Program-made: the position numbers and the translations under genes
Shown: piece after piece, positions 60,838-64,000 of the stretch
How the letters are laid out: each line of letters opens with the position of its first letter
Position numbering within the stretch: position 1 is the stretch's first letter
NCBI RefSeq assembly: GCF_028368995.1
Contig: NZ_JAQNDL010000005.1
Coordinates: forward strand, 196,501 to 260,500
Direction: 5' to 3'
Source of the DNA: Nannocystis bainbridge
GTDB taxonomy: Bacteria; Myxococcota_A; Polyangia; Nannocystales; Nannocystaceae
DNA: 64,000 bases
Notes under the pieces: model-generated
Database searches by the model: none
Told to the model about the DNA's origin: nothing
What the model saw: the letters and a program-made list of their open reading frames with translations, nothing else

Positions 60838-62562
60838 ATGCGCCTCGCCGCCCCTGCCTCCGCCCTGGCCTTGCTCGGACTCGTCCTCCTGCCCGCGTGC
60901 GGCGACGACCAGCCGGCGACGACCGAGAGCACCAGCGACACCGCCGGCACCAGCGAGACGACCACCGAAGACGCGACCGCGACCGCGCCGACCACTGAAG
61001 GGCCGACCTCGACCACCGTCGCGCCGACTACCACCACCCCCGGCACGACCACCGAGGCGGTGACCAGCACCACCGACGGCACCGCGACGGACGGCACCGA
61101 CACCGACACCACCACCGGTGAGCCCGTCGCGCTGTGCGAGCGGCTCGGCGGCGAGGCCGGCGTCGGCGAGCTCGTCGACGCCGCGCTGGCCGTCGTGCTG
61201 AGCGACGACAAGGTCAACGGCTACTTCCTTAACAGCGACGTCGACGGCGGCAACCTCCGCACCTGTCTGATCAAGCAGCTCGGTCAGGTCGCCGGCTGTC
61301 CCGGCGTCGAGTACGACTGCCTCGACATGAAGACCGCTCATGCCGGCATGGGCATCTCGGCCGCCGACTTCATGGACTTCGCGCTCGACTTCTCGACCGC
61401 GCTCGACACCCACCAGGCCGCCCACCCCGACCTCGGCGACGCCGACAAGACCGCCATCCTCGACGTCCTCGGCGGCCTCGCGCCCGACATCGTCGAGGAC
61501 GCCAGCAACGACGCCACCGTCTACCAGCGCGTCGGTCGCAAGCCGGCGATCGAGACCCTCGTCGGCGCGCCCGGCCAGGCCGGCTCGTTCGTCGACAACG
61601 TCGCCAACGACGCCGTCATCAACGGCTTCTTCGGCGGCACCGACTTCGAGCGCCTCAACACCTGTCTCACGCGCCAGGTCGGCGGCATCGACGGGCCCAC
61701 CAAGTACGGCCTCGAGGTCGACGCCCCTGACGGCGTCGATCCGGGCGTCGGCGTCGGCAACGAGTGTCAGACCATGGCCGTCAGCCACGCCGGCCTGGTC
61801 GACGCCGACGACAACGTCGGCATCGACATCAACGACTTCGGGGCCCTCGTCACCGATCTCGTCACCGCCATGGAGGCCGCCGGCGTCGCCCAGACCGACC
61901 AGGAGGCGATCCTCGCCGTGCTCGGGCCGATGTGCGAGGACATCCTCGCGCCCGAGTTCAAGAACCAGTGCCCCGGCGCCAACAAGGTCGAGACGCTCGA
62001 GGCCGTGAACCTCGCCATGCCGATCCCCGACGACGGCTACGACGGCTCGCTCGCCAGCATGGCCTGCGCGATGTTCGAAGCGCCCGACGACGGCATCAAC
62101 TTCATCGCCGGGGTGGAGGTCAGCATCGCCGCCGATCACACCTACGTCGGCGACCTCATCATCAAGCTCCAGGGCCCCGACGGCACCGTCACCACCATCC
62201 TCAGCCGCCCCGGCCTCGCCGAGCCGCTCGACGGTCAGGGCGCCTGCTGCGGCGACAACTCCAACATCGTCCAGTCGTCGCCGCTGCTGTTCAAGAACGG
62301 CGGGCTCACCGACGCCGAGCTGCTCGGCGCCGGCGTGCCCGACACCAACGACGTCGTGTGCGTCGACGAGCCCCAGCCCATCACCTGCGAGTTCCACCCC
62401 AACCCCGGCGCCGGCCCCGGCATGGACCTCGACGATTTCCTCGGCCTGGCCGCGAAGGGCTCGTGGCGCGTGTGTGTGGGCGACGCCGGCGGCGGGGACA
62501 CGGGCACCCTGCACGGCGTCACCCTCGTGATCGAGAAGGTCAAGTTCGACCCGACGCCCTGA
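60838..62562 (+). CDS. Lipoprotein with two truncated-globin domains and a P-domain
   Basis: A 574-residue lipoprotein (lipobox LLPAC, Cys 21) with a Thr-rich linker (about 25-95). Residues about 96-222 (CERLGGEAGVGELVDAALAV.., MKTAHAGMGI with H168) match a group 1 truncated hemoglobin; residues about 225-365 (YQRVGRKPAIETLV.., AVSHAGL with H317) are a second copy. Each keeps the proximal His. Residues about 385-574, with YVGDLIIKLQGPDGT and WRVCVGDAGGGDTGTLHG, are a P-domain (proprotein convertase type). Both globin copies carry added Cys. A surface-exposed haem sensor, O2/NO handler or binding protein is plausible; no protease domain is present. Confidence 0.82.
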   Translation: MRLAAPASALALLGLVLLPACGDDQPATTESTSDTAGTSETTTEDATATAPTTEGPTSTTVAPTTTTPGTTTEAVTSTTDGTATDGTDTDTTTGEPVALCERLGGEAGVGELVDAALAVVLSDDKVNGYFLNSDVDGGNLRTCLIKQLGQVAGCPGVEYDCLDMKTAHAGMGISAADFMDFALDFSTALDTHQAAHPDLGDADKTAILDVLGGLAPDIVEDASNDATVYQRVGRKPAIETLVGAPGQAGSFVDNVANDAVINGFFGGTDFERLNTCLTRQVGGIDGPTKYGLEVDAPDGVDPGVGVGNECQTMAVSHAGLVDADDNVGIDINDFGALVTDLVTAMEAAGVAQTDQEAILAVLGPMCEDILAPEFKNQCPGANKVETLEAVNLAMPIPDDGYDGSLASMACAMFEAPDDGINFIAGVEVSIAADHTYVGDLIIKLQGPDGTVTTILSRPGLAEPLDGQGACCGDNSNIVQSSPLLFKNGGLTDAELLGAGVPDTNDVVCVDEPQPITCEFHPNPGAGPGMDLDDFLGLAAKGSWRVCVGDAGGGDTGTLHGVTLVIEKVKFDPTP

Positions 62563-62683
62563 GCCGCGCCACCATGCACGGCGCTGGCGAAGCCGCGCGC
62601 GACCGCTCGCCGCGAACGCCCGCGCTCGCAAAGGCACCGCCCGCGGGCTTGACGACCGCCGCGCAGCCCGCTGTCCTGGGCGA

Positions 62684-64000
62684 ATGATCCCGCTGCGCAC
62701 GCGCCTCGACCTCGCCCCGCTGTTCGTCGCGCTCGGATGGCTGGCGGCCTGCGGCCCGACCAAGGGCGAGACCGAAGCGACCGGCGAGACCACCCAGACC
62801 ACCCAGACCGGCACGACCACCGGCGGCACCACGACGCCGACCACCGGCGAGCCCGTCGCGTGCACCGGCGCGCTGACGCCGTTGATGCAGGCCCACGTCG
62901 AGCCGCCGGCGCCGTCGGGCTACGTGCGCTGCGACGACGGCCTGGTCCACCGGGCCGAGAAGCTCGAGTGCCTGGTGCCCGCGGTCCCCTCGAATTGCCC
63001 GGCCGACGCCTCACCCGGCGAGTGCTTCAGCAATGACGACTGCACCGAGCTGCCCTTCGGGTCCTGTCGCGAGGCGGTCATCCTCGGCGGTCTGGCCGCC
63101 ACCGAGACCGGCGGCACCGGCCCGTCGTGCGCCTGCGAGTACGGCTGCCGCACCGACACCGACTGTCCCGAGGGACAGATCTGCCGCTGCGCCGGCGACG
63201 AGCTCGGCTCGTTCGCCCGCTGCATCGCCGCCGACTGCACCGTCGATGCCGACTGCCCCGGCCAGCTGTGCGCCGTCACCTCGCGCGCATGCTCCGACGG
63301 CCTGATCCGCGCCGCCTGCACCACGCCGCAGGACGAGTGCGCCGGCCCGGCCGACTGCGGCGGCAACCTGTGCGTGCTCAAGGACAGCCGGTGGGCCTGC
63401 AACAACGTCGACTGCGGCCGCCCCTTCATCGTCGACGCCGAGCGGGTGCAGGCGCCGGCGATCGGGCGTGACGACTGGCGCGGCCTGGTCGCCGCCCCCA
63501 CGGCCGCTCCGGCCCTGCGCGCCCGCCTGCGCGACCACTGGACCGCGATCGCCCTGGCCGAGCACGCGTCGATCGCCTCGTTCGCGGCGTTCGTGCTGCA
63601 GCTGCTGGCCGTGGGCGCCCCGCCGGCGCTGGTGAGCGACGCCCAGCGCGCGCTGGCCGACGAGATCGAGCACGCGCGGATCGCCTTCGCGCTGGCCAGC
63701 CTGTACGAAGGGACAGGTATCGGCCCGGGCCCGCTGGCGATCGGTCGGCCTCGCCTCGCGGGCGACGTCGACGCGGTGGTCGCCGCCGTGATCGCCGAGG
63801 CGTGCGTCGCCGAGACGCTCGCCGGGCTCGAGCTGCGCGAGGCCGCGGCCCACGCCGTGGACCCGGCCCTGGCCCGCACGCTGGCGCGGATCGCCGCCGA
63901 CGAGGCGCGCCACGCCGAGCTCGGCTGGCGCTTCGTCCAGTGGGCCCTCGCCGAGGCCGGCGCCGATCGTCAGCGCGCCGAAGCCTGCTTCGCCGCGGCC
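62684..64000 (+). CDS. Partial lipoprotein, Cys-rich repeats plus ferritin-like domain
   Basis: Open from ATG 62684 to the window edge (439 codons, no stop). A signal with lipobox LAAC (Cys 23) and a Thr/Gly linker (about 30-60) are followed by several Cys-rich modules of the form CxxDxDCPxGxxC (CRTDTDCPEGQIC, CTVDADCPGQLC, CAGPADCGGNLC). From about residue 285 a helical domain has EHASIAS, DEIEHARIAF, EACVAETLAG and DEARHAELGW, the repeated Glu and Glu-x-x-His ligands of a di-iron ferritin-like bundle. The join of extracellular Cys modules to a diiron helix bundle is unusual. C-terminus lies outside the window. Confidence 0.75.
   Translation, partial: MIPLRTRLDLAPLFVALGWLAACGPTKGETEATGETTQTTQTGTTTGGTTTPTTGEPVACTGALTPLMQAHVEPPAPSGYVRCDDGLVHRAEKLECLVPAVPSNCPADASPGECFSNDDCTELPFGSCREAVILGGLAATETGGTGPSCACEYGCRTDTDCPEGQICRCAGDELGSFARCIAADCTVDADCPGQLCAVTSRACSDGLIRAACTTPQDECAGPADCGGNLCVLKDSRWACNNVDCGRPFIVDAERVQAPAIGRDDWRGLVAAPTAAPALRARLRDHWTAIALAEHASIASFAAFVLQLLAVGAPPALVSDAQRALADEIEHARIAFALASLYEGTGIGPGPLAIGRPRLAGDVDAVVAAVIAEACVAETLAGLELREAAAHAVDPALARTLARIAADEARHAELGWRFVQWALAEAGADRQRAEACFAAA

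Noticed and set aside
60838..62562. Subtilase-type protease because of the P-domain
   Set aside because: No Asp/His/Ser catalytic triad segments occur; the rest is globin-like.
59716..62865. Minus-strand frame of about 1050 codons across PP2C and globin genes
   Set aside because: It spans two unrelated real genes and their gap without any recognisable motif.

Overview
The window comes from a very GC-rich deltaproteobacterial-type genome, most likely a myxobacterium of the Nannocystis group. The signs are: strong G/C bias at third codon positions; many lipoproteins with Thr/Ser-rich linkers after the lipobox; several MoxR/von Willebrand A (vWA) genes; FHA, PP2C and hybrid histidine-kinase signalling genes; DUF2169/PAAR-type secretion accessories; and retron-like msr-msd sequences, which are classically described from myxobacteria. 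No rRNA, tRNA, CRISPR array, IS transposase or prophage was seen. About 58 genes are supported, mostly in short same-strand runs. LAYOUT. 1-4.5 kb: a partial membrane protein, an aldehyde dehydrogenase, a Pro-rich outer-membrane protein and a LysM/murein endopeptidase. 4.7-7.6 kb: an AAA ATPase paired with a TraB-like/DUF5682-like protein. 7.7-9.7 kb: a lipoprotein and a radical-SAM enzyme. 9.8-13.8 kb: a MoxR-DUF58-BatA/vWA operon. 13.9-17.8 kb: a thioester-reductase-like SDR, a hybrid kinase and a response regulator fused to a class III cyclase with guanylate-cyclase-like specificity residues. 18-20.9 kb: a TROVE-like/vWA protein, an ARPP-1/Fis-HTH-like protein and an HU-family protein. 21-23.2 kb: a low-GC gap, then a secreted Cys-rich peptide with a thioredoxin-like partner. 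23.5-29.6 kb: FHA protein, soluble transhydrogenase and vWA lipoprotein. 29.65-30.31 kb: two tandem retron-like msr-msd units with terminators and no reverse transcriptase. 30.4-35 kb: zinc-type CDF exporter, lipoproteins, UbiA prenyltransferase and an MBL hydrolase. 35.1-41.1 kb: a PilZ-PilZ-hydrolase-methyltransferase fusion overlapping a sensor kinase-REC-HD-GYP gene, a probable cyclic-di-GMP module. 41.2-43.8 kb: two methyltransferases and a membrane protein. 43.9-47.5 kb: a type VI secretion accessory/cargo module. 47.6-51 kb: two LolC/E-like permeases. 51.3-57.9 kb: outer-membrane protein, zinc-ribbon protein, TatA, MltD-like transglycosylase, MoeA and an RluA-type pseudouridine synthase. 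57.9-59 kb: a decayed stretch with a frameshifted gene and degenerate tandem repeats. 59-64 kb: a conserved hypothetical, a PP2C phosphatase, a lipoprotein with two truncated-globin domains and a P-domain, and a partial ferritin-like lipoprotein. TWO GLOBAL PATTERNS. First, a short palindromic repeat (core CTGTCC-N4-GGACAG or CATGTCC-N4-GGACATG) recurs throughout, as arrays behind genes and as single copies inside coding sequence, where it adds residues in frame. Second, many start codons lie only 6-10 bases after a TANNNT -10-like box with no Shine-Dalgarno sequence, suggesting frequent leaderless transcripts. Functions are assigned by reading translated sequence against remembered family motifs; no database search was run.
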